The position numbers were made by a program, and so were the translations under genes. DNA of 10,000 nucleotides from Anaerolinea sp. (GTDB lineage Bacteria > Chloroflexota > Anaerolineae > Anaerolineales > Anaerolineaceae): contig JAIWNK010000021.1 of NCBI GenBank assembly GCA_020216845.1, forward strand, positions 1 to 10,000. Direction: 5' to 3'. Positions 1 to 8,400 of this stretch are shown here, piece by piece; position 1 is the first letter of the stretch; each line of letters opens with the position of its first letter. The notes under the pieces are model-generated. The model was not told where the DNA came from. It saw only the letters and a program-made list of their open reading frames with translations, and searched no databases.

Positions 1-4
1 GACT

Positions 5-907
5 ATGGAAAAAGATTACGATGTAAAAAACGCCATTTCTGGCGTCCTGGTTGTGGACAAGCCCGTTGGGCTCACGTCTCACGACGTAGTGCAAATCATC
101 CGCAAAGGTACCCGAATCCGCCGCGCAGGCCACACCGGAACGCTTGATCCGCGCGCTTCAGGCGTATTGGTCATTTTGCTTGGCCCAGCTGTACGCCTTA
201 GCGAATATGTGGCCGCCTCCGACAAGCACTATCAAGCCGTAATTCAACTCGGCTCCAGCACAGATACGTATGATGCCGAAGGTCAGGTGCTCAACTCCTC
301 GCCTGTCAGCGTCACCGAAGAAGAATTTGTTCAGGCTCTCAACAGCTTCATTGGCGAAATCACCCAAGTCCCCCCGCCTTACTCAGCGGTCAAAGTTGGT
401 GGACGCAAAGCCTATGAAATGGCCCGTCAGGGTGAAGAGGTGGATCTTGCCCCGCGCACCATTCAAGTATACAGCCTTGAACTACTTGAATGGGATCCCC
501 CTGAGGCAGTCATTGATGTCTACTGCTCCTCTGGCACCTATGTGCGCTCGCTTGCAAACGACCTCGGCGAAAAACTCGGCTGCGGAGCGCATCTGATTGG
601 CCTGCGCCGCACCAAAAGCGGACGCTTCACGCTGCGCGACGCCGTTCCCCTACGCAAACTGCGCGAAGCCTTTGACGCTGGCAACTGGTACCAATACCTC
701 ATCCCCGCTGCCGAAGCACTGAGCGACTGGCCCGCCGTTGAACTCAACCACGATCAGGTTGAAGAAGTACGGCATGGTCACCGCGTCCCCGGTCACAGCG
801 ATGGCGTCTTTCGCGTACGTGGCATCAGCGAACAAGGTGAGCTTGTCGCCTTGTTAGAATTTGATCCCGAAACGCACGAATGGCAACCCAAAAAAGTTTT
901 CTTCTAA
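5..907 (+). CDS. truB: tRNA pseudouridine(55) synthase TruB
   Basis: The product isomerises uridine 55 to pseudouridine in the T-loop of tRNAs. It is 300 residues long, close to the usual bacterial TruB length. The N-terminal block GVLVVDKPVGLTSHDVV (residues 13-29) is typical. It is followed by GHTGTLDPRASGVL (42-55), which carries the catalytic aspartate D48. Further TruB signatures are GSSTDTYDAEG (83-93), the PPPYSAVKVGGRKAYE region (123-138) and SSGTYVRSLANDLG (175-188). The C-terminal 60 or so residues look like the small PUA-like domain found in many bacterial TruB proteins. The ATG at 5 places the conserved block 12 residues in, which is normal. Only four bases precede it, so neither a ribosome binding site nor an upstream in-frame start can be checked. 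It heads the visible part of a plus-strand operon, and truB-ribF adjacency is common in bacteria. Confidence 0.95.
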   Translation: MEKDYDVKNAISGVLVVDKPVGLTSHDVVQIIRKGTRIRRAGHTGTLDPRASGVLVILLGPAVRLSEYVAASDKHYQAVIQLGSSTDTYDAEGQVLNSSPVSVTEEEFVQALNSFIGEITQVPPPYSAVKVGGRKAYEMARQGEEVDLAPRTIQVYSLELLEWDPPEAVIDVYCSSGTYVRSLANDLGEKLGCGAHLIGLRRTKSGRFTLRDAVPLRKLREAFDAGNWYQYLIPAAEALSDWPAVELNHDQVEEVRHGHRVPGHSDGVFRVRGISEQGELVALLEFDPETHEWQPKKVFF

Positions 908-922
908 CCCCACCATCTATCC

Positions 923-1852
923 ATGCGCCATGTTGAAACCCTTGATAACCTGCCGCTTCGCGGTGCATGGGTAACCATTGGCTCGTTTGATGGTGTGCAC
1001 ATTGGGCATCAGGCAATTGTCAATAACCTTGTATCTGCTGCCCATCAAGCGGGCGCGCCGGCAGTTGTCCTCACCTTCTACCCTCACCCCGCAGTAGTAC
1101 TTCGAGGTCTGGGCGGCCCGTTTTACCTCACCACCCCCCAAGAACGCGCTGAACTCTTGGGCAAACTGGGCGTAGATTGGGTCATCACCCTACCTTTTAC
1201 TCAAGAATTGGCTCAACAAGAAGCTGAAACCTTCATCCAACAACTCAAGCAAAAACTGGATGTATGCTGCCTGTGGGTTGGGCATGATTTTGCTCTAGGG
1301 CGCAATCGCGGCGGCAACATTGAAACGCTACATCAACTCAGCCAACGCATCCCTTATCAACTCAAAGTCATCCCACCAGTAAAAATTGGCGAGCAAGTCA
1401 TCTCATCCAGCATCATCCGCCAGGCGATTCTCACCGGCAACATCGCTGCAGCCACCACCTGGCTCGGCCGGCCCTATGACTTAAGCGGCACCGTCATCAC
1501 CGGCGACCAACGCGGGCGGACCATTGGCTTCCCGACCGCCAACCTTGCAACCTGGTTTGAACGCCTCCTACCAGAAAATGGCGTTTACGCCACCTGGGCC
1601 TACACCGAGCAGGGACGTTGGCCCTCCATCACCAATGTTGGCCTACGCCCCACTTTTGAACAACGCGCCCCACAACCGCGTGTGGAAACACACTTGCTTG
1701 ACTTTGAAGGCGACCTATACGGACAAACCCTACGGATCGAATTCATCCGTCATTTGCGTCCCGAACAACGTTTTGAAAACCCGGCTCGGCTCATCCAACA
1801 AATTCGCCAGGACTCCCTGGCGGCTCGTGAGGTATTTGCCCATGTCTCGTGA
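923..1852 (+). CDS. ribF: Bifunctional riboflavin kinase / FAD synthetase RibF
   Basis: The product phosphorylates riboflavin to FMN and adenylylates FMN to FAD in the cytoplasm. It is 309 residues, the standard length. The N-terminal FAD synthetase domain shows the nucleotidyltransferase motif GSFDGVHIGH (20-29), the VGHDFALGRNRGG segment (119-131) and SSSIIR (161-166). The C-terminal riboflavin kinase domain shows GRTIGFPTANL (198-208), PENGVYA (217-223), NVGLRPTF (238-245), VETHLLDFEGDLYG (254-267) and FIRHLRPEQRF (274-284). The start at 923 fits the family: the first conserved block begins about 15 residues in. The preceding bases, a C/T-rich stretch right after the truB stop, contain no purine-rich Shine-Dalgarno sequence. 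Translation may therefore be coupled to truB or leaderless-like. The last 11 bases overlap the next gene, which encodes a flavoprotein. Confidence 0.95.
   Translation: MRHVETLDNLPLRGAWVTIGSFDGVHIGHQAIVNNLVSAAHQAGAPAVVLTFYPHPAVVLRGLGGPFYLTTPQERAELLGKLGVDWVITLPFTQELAQQEAETFIQQLKQKLDVCCLWVGHDFALGRNRGGNIETLHQLSQRIPYQLKVIPPVKIGEQVISSSIIRQAILTGNIAAATTWLGRPYDLSGTVITGDQRGRTIGFPTANLATWFERLLPENGVYATWAYTEQGRWPSITNVGLRPTFEQRAPQPRVETHLLDFEGDLYGQTLRIEFIRHLRPEQRFENPARLIQQIRQDSLAAREVFAHVS
1827..1832 (+). promoter_or_regulatory. Ribosome binding site that fixes the thyX start
   Basis: GTGAGG lies inside the 3' end of ribF, 9 bases upstream of the ATG at 1842. It supports 1842 as the start of the ThyX-type gene. 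The reading frame stays open upstream as far as 1524, but that extension lies entirely within ribF and has no homology-like content. Confidence 0.55.
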
Positions 1853-3293
1853 ACGGCAAGTCTATCTGCTCGACCCCAAACAGCTTAGCCCCGAAACGAT
1901 TGCAGTAACGTTTGCCAAAACATCTCGCTCACCCCAATCCTTTCGCCAAATTGCCGCCGAGCTGAGCGACGCCCAAAGTGCTGATTTTCATGAAAAATGG
2001 GTCGTCGGTTACGGACATGCCTCCGTTGCCGAACACGCCGTCTTGCACATTGCCGTTGAAAATCTCTCTCGCCTGGCTGTTGAATGCCTCGAATCCAACC
2101 GTCTGGCCTCCTACACCGAAAAATCCACCCGCTATCAACAATGGGGCCCCGACGATTTTTACCACCCCGCAGAGCTTTCAGCAAGCCCTACCCTGCAAAA
2201 CATCTATCAACAAACCTGTCGGCAACTCTTTGAAACCTACACAGCCTGTCTGCAAGCACTCCCCCCCCTGCTTGCCGACGAATCTGCCCCGCTTGCCAAT
2301 GAAACACCTTCCGCCTACGAACGCCGCCTGCGCTCACAAGCGGTAGATATCTGCCGCTACTTGCTACCAGCCGCCTCACTTGCCAACGTTGGCATCACCA
2401 TCAACGGGCGCTCCCTTGAACACGCCATCAGCAAAATGCTCTCACACCCCTTGCAAGAAGTGCGCAGCCTTGGCGAAGAAATCAAACACGTTGCACAAAC
2501 CGCCCTGCCAACCCTCATCAAATATGCTGACGCCTTACCCAACCTGATCCACTTGCCCGAAGCGCTCCCCAACCTCTCATCATTGCAAAACAATGACGCA
2601 GAAAACGATTGGTGTCAACTTTGTCAATATAACACCGACGGCGAAGAGCGAATCCTGGCTGCGACACTGTACCGCTTTAGCCAAATTGGCTATGCGCAGT
2701 CTGTGCGGCAAGTCACGCTTGCCTCACCCGACCAAAAACGCCAAATCGCGACCGCCCTCGCCCACCAAATTAATAAACATACCGCACCCATCCGCGAGCT
2801 TGAATACGCTAACCTTACCTTTGATATCTGCATTGACCAGGGCGCTTATTTTGAGCTCAAACGTCACCGCATGATGACCCAAACCCCGCAGGCTTTCACC
2901 CCTCATCTTGGCTATGCCTTACCCCGTCGCATCGTTGCTGCTGGAATGCAAGCCCCTTATCAGGCCGCCATGCAAGCTGCTGCACACGCCTACACCCAAA
3001 TCGCTGATCAACTCAATCCACAAGTTGCGGCTTACATCTTACCCAACGCCTTCAACCGCCGCATCCTTTTACAGACCAATCTACGCAGCGCCGCCCACCT
3101 CATTGCTCTGCGTAGCGCCCCCAACGCTCACTTTGCCATCCGCCGCCTTGCCCAACGCATGGCCGAGCAAATTACACAGATTTACCCCTTGCTCGCCCCG
3201 CTCTTGAGCTGCAACCCAACCGAGACCTGGCAGCAAATTGAGCTTGAGCATTTTGCTCACACACAACTGAATGCGTTCCTTCCACCTCTATAA
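1842..3293 (+). CDS. thyX: Tandem-domain ThyX-type flavin-dependent thymidylate synthase
   Basis: ThyX enzymes methylate dUMP to dTMP using methylenetetrahydrofolate, FAD and NADPH. This 483-residue protein is about twice the size of classical ThyX (roughly 220-250) and appears to contain two ThyX-like halves. Half 1 (about 20-220) has GHASVAEH (58-65), matching the HxTPFEH-type block. It then has SNRLASYTEKSTRY (85-98), aligning with the ThyX signature RHRxxSxNExSxRY; E93, S95, R97 and Y98 are kept, but the leading R-H is S-N. Its C-terminal block is NGRSLEH (188-194), without the downstream LR arginine. Half 2 (about 268-455) has HTAPIREL (313-320) and an intact RHR (341-343), but the following S/E/S/R positions read T346, P349, A351 and T353. 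It also has NLRSAAHLIALR (413-424), which keeps the LR arginine (R424). The linker is around 222-268. The start is set by the internal Shine-Dalgarno and the overlap with ribF. Calling it a functional thymidylate synthase is inference; a non-catalytic or different flavin-dependent role is possible. Confidence 0.85.
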   Translation: MSRERQVYLLDPKQLSPETIAVTFAKTSRSPQSFRQIAAELSDAQSADFHEKWVVGYGHASVAEHAVLHIAVENLSRLAVECLESNRLASYTEKSTRYQQWGPDDFYHPAELSASPTLQNIYQQTCRQLFETYTACLQALPPLLADESAPLANETPSAYERRLRSQAVDICRYLLPAASLANVGITINGRSLEHAISKMLSHPLQEVRSLGEEIKHVAQTALPTLIKYADALPNLIHLPEALPNLSSLQNNDAENDWCQLCQYNTDGEERILAATLYRFSQIGYAQSVRQVTLASPDQKRQIATALAHQINKHTAPIRELEYANLTFDICIDQGAYFELKRHRMMTQTPQAFTPHLGYALPRRIVAAGMQAPYQAAMQAAAHAYTQIADQLNPQVAAYILPNAFNRRILLQTNLRSAAHLIALRSAPNAHFAIRRLAQRMAEQITQIYPLLAPLLSCNPTETWQQIELEHFAHTQLNAFLPPL

Positions 3294-3297
3294 GGAG
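3292..3297 (+). promoter_or_regulatory. Strong Shine-Dalgarno overlapping the thyX stop codon
   Basis: AAGGAG begins within the thyX TAA stop (3291-3293) and sits 9 bases before the ATG at 3307. It decides the start of the downstream membrane protein against an upstream in-frame ATG at 3271, which lies inside thyX. The arrangement suggests translational coupling between the two genes. Confidence 0.8.
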
Positions 3298-3306
3298 CAA
3301 AACTTC

Positions 3307-4296
3307 ATGAAAACCATTGCATCTGTGTTTTGGAACCCGTTGGAACACCGTCTGCGCGCTGGCTGGCGGATTGTCCTTCAAGCTGTGCTATTCTTGGTCT
3401 TGCTTGCCATCGGTAGCGGAACGATTCAAGTGTTTGTTGCCATCACTGGGATTATTTTACCCCAAAATGTCTCTATATTCGCCATGCGCCTGCTCTCTCC
3501 CATTGGCCTTACCCTGGGCGCCTTTGCCAGTTTGGCCATCGCTGGGCTACTGCTTGACCGGCGACCTTTTGCAGATTTTGGCTTTCACTTTAACCGGCGT
3601 TGGTGGGCAGACTTTGCGTTTGGGCTCGGCCTCGGTGCTGTGTTAATGCTGCTGATTTTTCTGGTTGAACAATCATTGGGCTGGATCACCATCACCAACG
3701 ATTTCTTCAACGACCCGCCTTCCACAACGCTCTGGAACAACGCGTTGATCATGCTTGTTCAATTCATCGCCGTCGGATTCTATGAAGAAATTTTTTCCCG
3801 CGGCTATCAATTGCGCAACCTTGCTGAAGGGTTTGGCTTCTTAGGCCGCAAAGGTCTCTATGGTCTACTCGCTGGCTGGCTAATCTCTTCCAGCGTCTTT
3901 GGCTTTTTACACCTTGGCAACCCCAATAGCACATTCATCAGCACATTCAACCTGGTGATTGCTGGCCTTTTTCTTGGTCTGGGCTATGTTCTCACTGGTG
4001 AGCTAGCCATTCCTATTGGATTACACATCACCTGGAACTATTTTCAAGGGATTGTGTTTGGCTTCCCTGTCAGCGGCTCCAAATCTGGATCAAGCTTCAT
4101 TCAGATTCAACAAAACGGCCCCACCCTATTTACCGGCGGCGATTTTGGCCCAGAAGCAGGCCTCGTTGGCCTTGCAGCCATGTTCTTGGGCAGCTTGCTG
4201 ATCGTCTTATGGGTCAAACAAACGCGCCACAACATCGCATTGCAAAACCGGCTGGCACAATATCAGCCCCCCACACCGCCGCAATCGCTCAGCTAA
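3307..4296 (+). CDS. CPBP-family (CAAX protease/Abi-like) intramembrane metalloprotease homologue
   Basis: This 329-residue, strongly hydrophobic protein belongs to the CPBP (Rce1-like/Abi) family, whose members are integral-membrane glutamate/histidine metalloproteases. The three family motifs are present. Motif 1 is YEEIFSRGY (159-167), with E160, E161 and R165. Motif 2 is VFGFLHL (197-203), with H202. Motif 3 is HITWNYF (240-246), with H240 and N244. Membrane segments can be read at about 22-52, 58-84, 102-121, 143-158, 182-202, 212-236 and 284-303. The tail after 303 is polar and proline-rich. Bacterial relatives have been linked to bacteriocin self-immunity, protein processing and maturation, but the substrate here cannot be predicted. 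It is the last gene of the plus-strand run. Its TAA overlaps the stop of the convergent FIST gene, leaving no room for a terminator between them. Confidence 0.88.
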   Translation: MKTIASVFWNPLEHRLRAGWRIVLQAVLFLVLLAIGSGTIQVFVAITGIILPQNVSIFAMRLLSPIGLTLGAFASLAIAGLLLDRRPFADFGFHFNRRWWADFAFGLGLGAVLMLLIFLVEQSLGWITITNDFFNDPPSTTLWNNALIMLVQFIAVGFYEEIFSRGYQLRNLAEGFGFLGRKGLYGLLAGWLISSSVFGFLHLGNPNSTFISTFNLVIAGLFLGLGYVLTGELAIPIGLHITWNYFQGIVFGFPVSGSKSGSSFIQIQQNGPTLFTGGDFGPEAGLVGLAAMFLGSLLIVLWVKQTRHNIALQNRLAQYQPPTPPQSLS

Positions 4297-5444
4297 TCTG
4301 TCGCCTCGCCCAAAATTGTCACCGCCACCAGCATGTTGGCAAACGTCACTTTTTGGGCGCTGGGTGCAGAAAGTTGTCCTAACGTATACACGCACACCAT
4401 TGGCAAATCGCCCAGTTCAGCTTGCAACGCTGTCACAATCTGTTCACGATTCAACTCGAACAGTGTTCGCCATGCCTTATCCAAGAATACCAACGCCACC
4501 CCAGGACGCGCTTTGCCCAATGACTGCAAAGCCTTTCTTACCGCCAAACGGGCCGCTTCCAAACAGGTTGCCGTATCGCCAACCATTAATCGCATTCGTT
4601 GCCCTTCCTGAAGCGGAATATTCATCCGTAAATTGCCATTCACTTCAACATGCAAAGGCGTACGCGGCAGGTCCTCATATCCTTCCAGGGCCAACGGATA
4701 AAGCCGAATCAAATTCTTAAGCGGTGGAAACCCCCAATCGCGCGGCGCATATCCAAACACGCGCCCATAGGCCTCTGCCGGTGAAACCCCATCCAGTTCC
4801 TGCACCCACGTGCCGCGCGCTTTTGTCACTTTAAAGTAAACCCCAACCGGTTTCCAACCATGCGCTGCACCAACACCCAGCGCAAATTTACCGCCAAGGC
4901 AAAGCGCAGCCATTGCTCCACTACCACATTGGGCTCCTGCTAATTGATACGTCTTTGCCTGCCCATCCCCATCCGCCATGCCCCCCGCAACCGCAACGCT
5001 CCGCCCATCAAATGCCGCCGAAAGCGCTAATGGATCACCATTTAAACCATCCAATGCCAATAACACCCCCTGAACCGCCCCCCCCTCTTGCTCGCTCAAA
5101 ATCTGGCCCAATTGTTGTGCCACGAGTGCGCTCTTCTCTGAATAAGTCGGGAACCAATGCACTTGAGCGCGCAAATCTGTGCCAGAAATCAAAACAACCG
5201 CCACAATATGCGACTCTTCACCCTCTGCCATTAGAACCCGCATCGTGCTAAAACCCCACCACGGCAAATTTGGCAACAAACTGGTCACACCAGTCAAAAC
5301 ATCTGCCATATTAAATTCTTGCGACGCAAAAACGATTCCTGTCACCGGGCGTCCAGCGCTCAGGTGCGCCAGTGCTTGCTGCGCTGCATTCAAACCAGCT
5401 TCACGACCATCCAAACCATGCGCCAAACCAATTGCCGTGTTCAT
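4293..5444 (-). CDS. FIST-domain signal transduction protein (FIST_N + FIST_C)
   Basis: This is a 383-residue soluble protein with the two-part FIST architecture. FIST_N covers about residues 30-215 and includes the glycine-rich stretch VAGGMADGDGQ (152-162) and the hallmark segment GVGAAHGWKPVG (190-201), followed by FKVTKARGTWVQELDG (204-219). FIST_C covers about 225-370, ending in CVYTLGQLSA (351-360) and the TFANMLVAV segment (367-375) near the C-terminus. No signal peptide, membrane helix or catalytic domain is visible. FIST domains were proposed as small-molecule (possibly amino-acid) sensors because they occur with histidine kinases, chemoreceptors and cyclic-di-GMP enzymes; the ligand is not established. 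The gene lies 23 bases downstream of a large sensor histidine kinase on the same strand. It is probably co-transcribed and may supply an extra input to that kinase. An AAAGGAGA ribosome binding site (5455-5462) sits 10 bases upstream of the ATG. Confidence 0.88.
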   Translation of the reverse strand: MNTAIGLAHGLDGREAGLNAAQQALAHLSAGRPVTGIVFASQEFNMADVLTGVTSLLPNLPWWGFSTMRVLMAEGEESHIVAVVLISGTDLRAQVHWFPTYSEKSALVAQQLGQILSEQEGGAVQGVLLALDGLNGDPLALSAAFDGRSVAVAGGMADGDGQAKTYQLAGAQCGSGAMAALCLGGKFALGVGAAHGWKPVGVYFKVTKARGTWVQELDGVSPAEAYGRVFGYAPRDWGFPPLKNLIRLYPLALEGYEDLPRTPLHVEVNGNLRMNIPLQEGQRMRLMVGDTATCLEAARLAVRKALQSLGKARPGVALVFLDKAWRTLFELNREQIVTALQAELGDLPMVCVYTLGQLSAPSAQKVTFANMLVAVTILGEATD

Positions 5445-5454
5445 CCTATGCGCA

Positions 5455-5462
5455 TCTCCTTT
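5455..5462 (-). promoter_or_regulatory. Ribosome binding site of the FIST gene
   Basis: On the minus strand the sequence reads AAAGGAGA, 10 bases before the ATG ending at 5444. It lies in the 23-base gap after the histidine kinase stop codon, where no promoter or terminator can be seen. This supports co-transcription of the two genes. Confidence 0.7.
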
Positions 5463-5467
5463 GCATC

Positions 5468-8400
5468 TTATTCCGCAATCGGCACTGTAAAGTGGAATGT
5501 CGTTCCCTTGCGAAACTCGCTCTCAAACCAGATCTTGCCGCCTTGCATTTCCACCAGGCTGCGGGTGATGTTCAACCCCAAACCTGTGCCAGGGGCTTCA
5601 CGCGCCTTCTGATCATCCGAACGGAAGAAACGCTGGAAAATTTTCTTTTGATCTTCCGGAGAAATGCCAATCCCCGTATCCTGCACCCAAATATGGACAA
5701 CTTGACGCGGCCCATTTGCATCCCAAATGTTTTCACACCGTTCTGCGCACACATAAATCGTGCCACCCCGATCGGTATATTTATACGCATTACTGACCAA
5801 ATTGACTAAAATCTGCACCACACGCACACGGTCCGCCCAAATCTTTGGCAAATCTTCGGGCAGTTTAATCTCCAAAGTCTGTTCTTTCTCATCAATTTGC
5901 CGCTTGGTCGAACGAATGACTTCATCCACAATGTCCGCCAACACATGATCTTTAAAGTCCATCTTCAAGCGCCCAGCTTCGATCTTAGAAAGATCATTTA
6001 AGTCCGAAATCAGGGTATTCATACGATCAATATTGGAGCGGATGATCGCAAGGAAATTGGCCTGCATCTCATTAATTGGGCCAACTGCACCCTTTGCCAA
6101 AAAGTCTGTATACCCCTTAATCGAGGTCATTGGGTTTTTCAACTCATGTGCAACAAAGGACACAAATTCACTCTTTGCCACACTAGCTGCTTGTACCGCT
6201 GCATACAATTGCGCATTGGCAATTGCAATGGAAGCATGATCACATAAGCGCGTCAGAAAATCTACTACCTCTTGCGCAAGCATTCCGCCTTCACGCGCCT
6301 CAAGCAAAATCAGGCCATTGGTCACCCCTTCTCGACGCAACGGCAAAAGCACCTGCACCGTTGCCCCCTTTAACAAAGCCTGTTCTGCAACTGCCCGCTG
6401 CACAGGTTGACCTGTGCGAATTACTTCTTGCAATTCATAGGGCGCATAGGGCAGCAAAGCCTCTTGATAAGCTGCAAGCTCTTCACCATACCCTTGCGAA
6501 GCAATGATTTGCAGCCCATCATCATACACAATTCCCACCAACCCGGCAGCAGCATGCGATTGGCGCATGGCCCATTCCAACGTGATGCGCATCGCTCGAC
6601 TAGCATCCAGTGTCGTATTCAGCTCTCGGTCAATCCGCTGCATCACAGAAAGTTCTTCCACACGCTCAGCCAGCGCTTGGTCTGTCATTGTGAACAGGCG
6701 TGCATTTTCAATCGCAATTGCCGCCTGTGCAGCAAAAGCCATCAGCAAATTCTCATCCTCAGCTGTAAACGGCACACCATCTTTACGATTGATGACCTCA
6801 ATTACACCAATGACACGCTCTTTGACCACCAACGGCACGACCAACAAAGCCCGCGTCACAAAGCCCGTCTGCCGATCCGTCTTGGAGAACCAATCCGGCG
6901 AACTGGCAACATCGTTGACAATCACCGGCATCATTGAACGTACAGCTCGCCCAACTACCCCCGAACCCGGCGGCAAGCGCTTTCCAACCAAATCATTGGC
7001 CACCGGGCTATCCACCACCCGGAACACCAATTCGTCCGTCTGCGGATCCACCAGCAACAGACTGCCGGCTTCACAATTCAAAATACTGACCGCACTCTGC
7101 AGAATCGTTTGCAGCAACAACTCCAGATCCACCGTTGAAGTCAATTGACGAGTGACATCATTCAACGTGGAAAGTTGCCGGGCACGTCGCTCGGTCTCCT
7201 CAATCAAACGCGCTTTCACAATTGCGCCCGCAACCTGATCGGCAATTGCTTGGATCAATTCGGCTTGCTCACGCGTGTAAACCACTGCCGAGTTGCGCGT
7301 GGACAGGCTCAACGCGCCAATCGTTCCAGCTCCCGCATTCAACGGCACCCCCATCCATGCATAAACTTTGGTCTGCGGGACCTCCATACCTCGCCGTTGA
7401 AATTCACGTGCATAATCATCTGTGATTAAAATGCGTCGGCTGCGGATGACTTCATATTCCAACGCTTTGCCCTCAGGCACCAATTTATTCTCTTCTTCCC
7501 AAATTCGTTCATCTTGCTCAATCACAAACACTTGCCGCAAATTCCCCGAAATCGCATCCACCAGCATCAACCGGACATCATCTGTCTCGATCAATTGACT
7601 CGCCTGCGCATATGTCAGCTCAAAAATGTCATCCAGGCCAATGGTAATATTGACACCCTGCGCCACACGTGTCAACACATTCATCTCGCGCACACGCCGT
7701 TCCATGTTTGCCACAACTTGCGCCCGTTCAATGGCCAATGCTGCCTGATCCGCCAAAGTCTCTACAAAACTAACATCCTGAGACGTATACGGCTCACCCG
7801 AAAGACGTTGACCCAATGCAATCCACCCCGCCAAACGCTGTCGCCCAGGCAAATGAACAAAAAGTTGTGTGCCCAAAATCTTGAGCCGCGCCTGATCCGA
7901 TTGCAAGGAACGCGGAATTTCGCCAAACGAACTAATGAACAACGCTCCATGACTACGCGTATTCAAAACCTGTGCCAGGGCACTGTTGACCGGAAAACGC
8001 AAATCACTCGTTGGTTTTCCTTGTGAATCTTCTGTTGCCAAATATTGATCGCTTAATGGATCAAACAAAAAGACATGAATTTGATTTGGTTGCAATGTGT
8101 CATCAATTGTCTTGCGCAACAAAGCAATAATGCCTTTCAAATCTACGACCTCGGTTAATGCACCTGTAAAGGCCGTCAAACGCTCCTCATACGCTTTGTT
8201 GTTGCGGAAAAAAATCCGATCTACCAAACTTGATAACCAATTGCGCAGTGGCATCAAAGTCAATGCCAGCAGAAAGAACGTTACCCCTGCAACCATAGGG
8301 CTATTGCTTCCCACCACAGGCATCAGCACCAGGCTCAACCCTGTGCTCAACAGCGCATACCCAACAGCCACCAACACCCCCATCAAACCATAAAGAAATA

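Noticed and set aside
1524..1841. N-terminal extension of the ThyX-type reading frame to an upstream ATG, making a 589-residue protein
   Set aside because: The extension lies wholly inside the ribF riboflavin kinase domain in another frame and has no family-like content. A good ribosome binding site and the conserved N-terminus both point to 1842.
1978..2346. Plus-strand open frame of 122 codons within the ThyX-type gene
   Set aside because: It is proline- and asparagine-rich shadow sequence in an alternative frame of a conserved gene.
3271..3306. Upstream ATG of the CPBP gene, adding 12 residues
   Set aside because: It starts inside thyX without a ribosome binding site, whereas AAGGAG is ideally placed for the ATG at 3307.
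6504..7148. Plus-strand open frame of 214 codons opposite the histidine kinase
   Set aside because: It lies antisense to the GAF region, has a low-complexity Ser/Thr/Arg-rich composition and shows no recognisable motif. The opposing frame has clear domain structure throughout.
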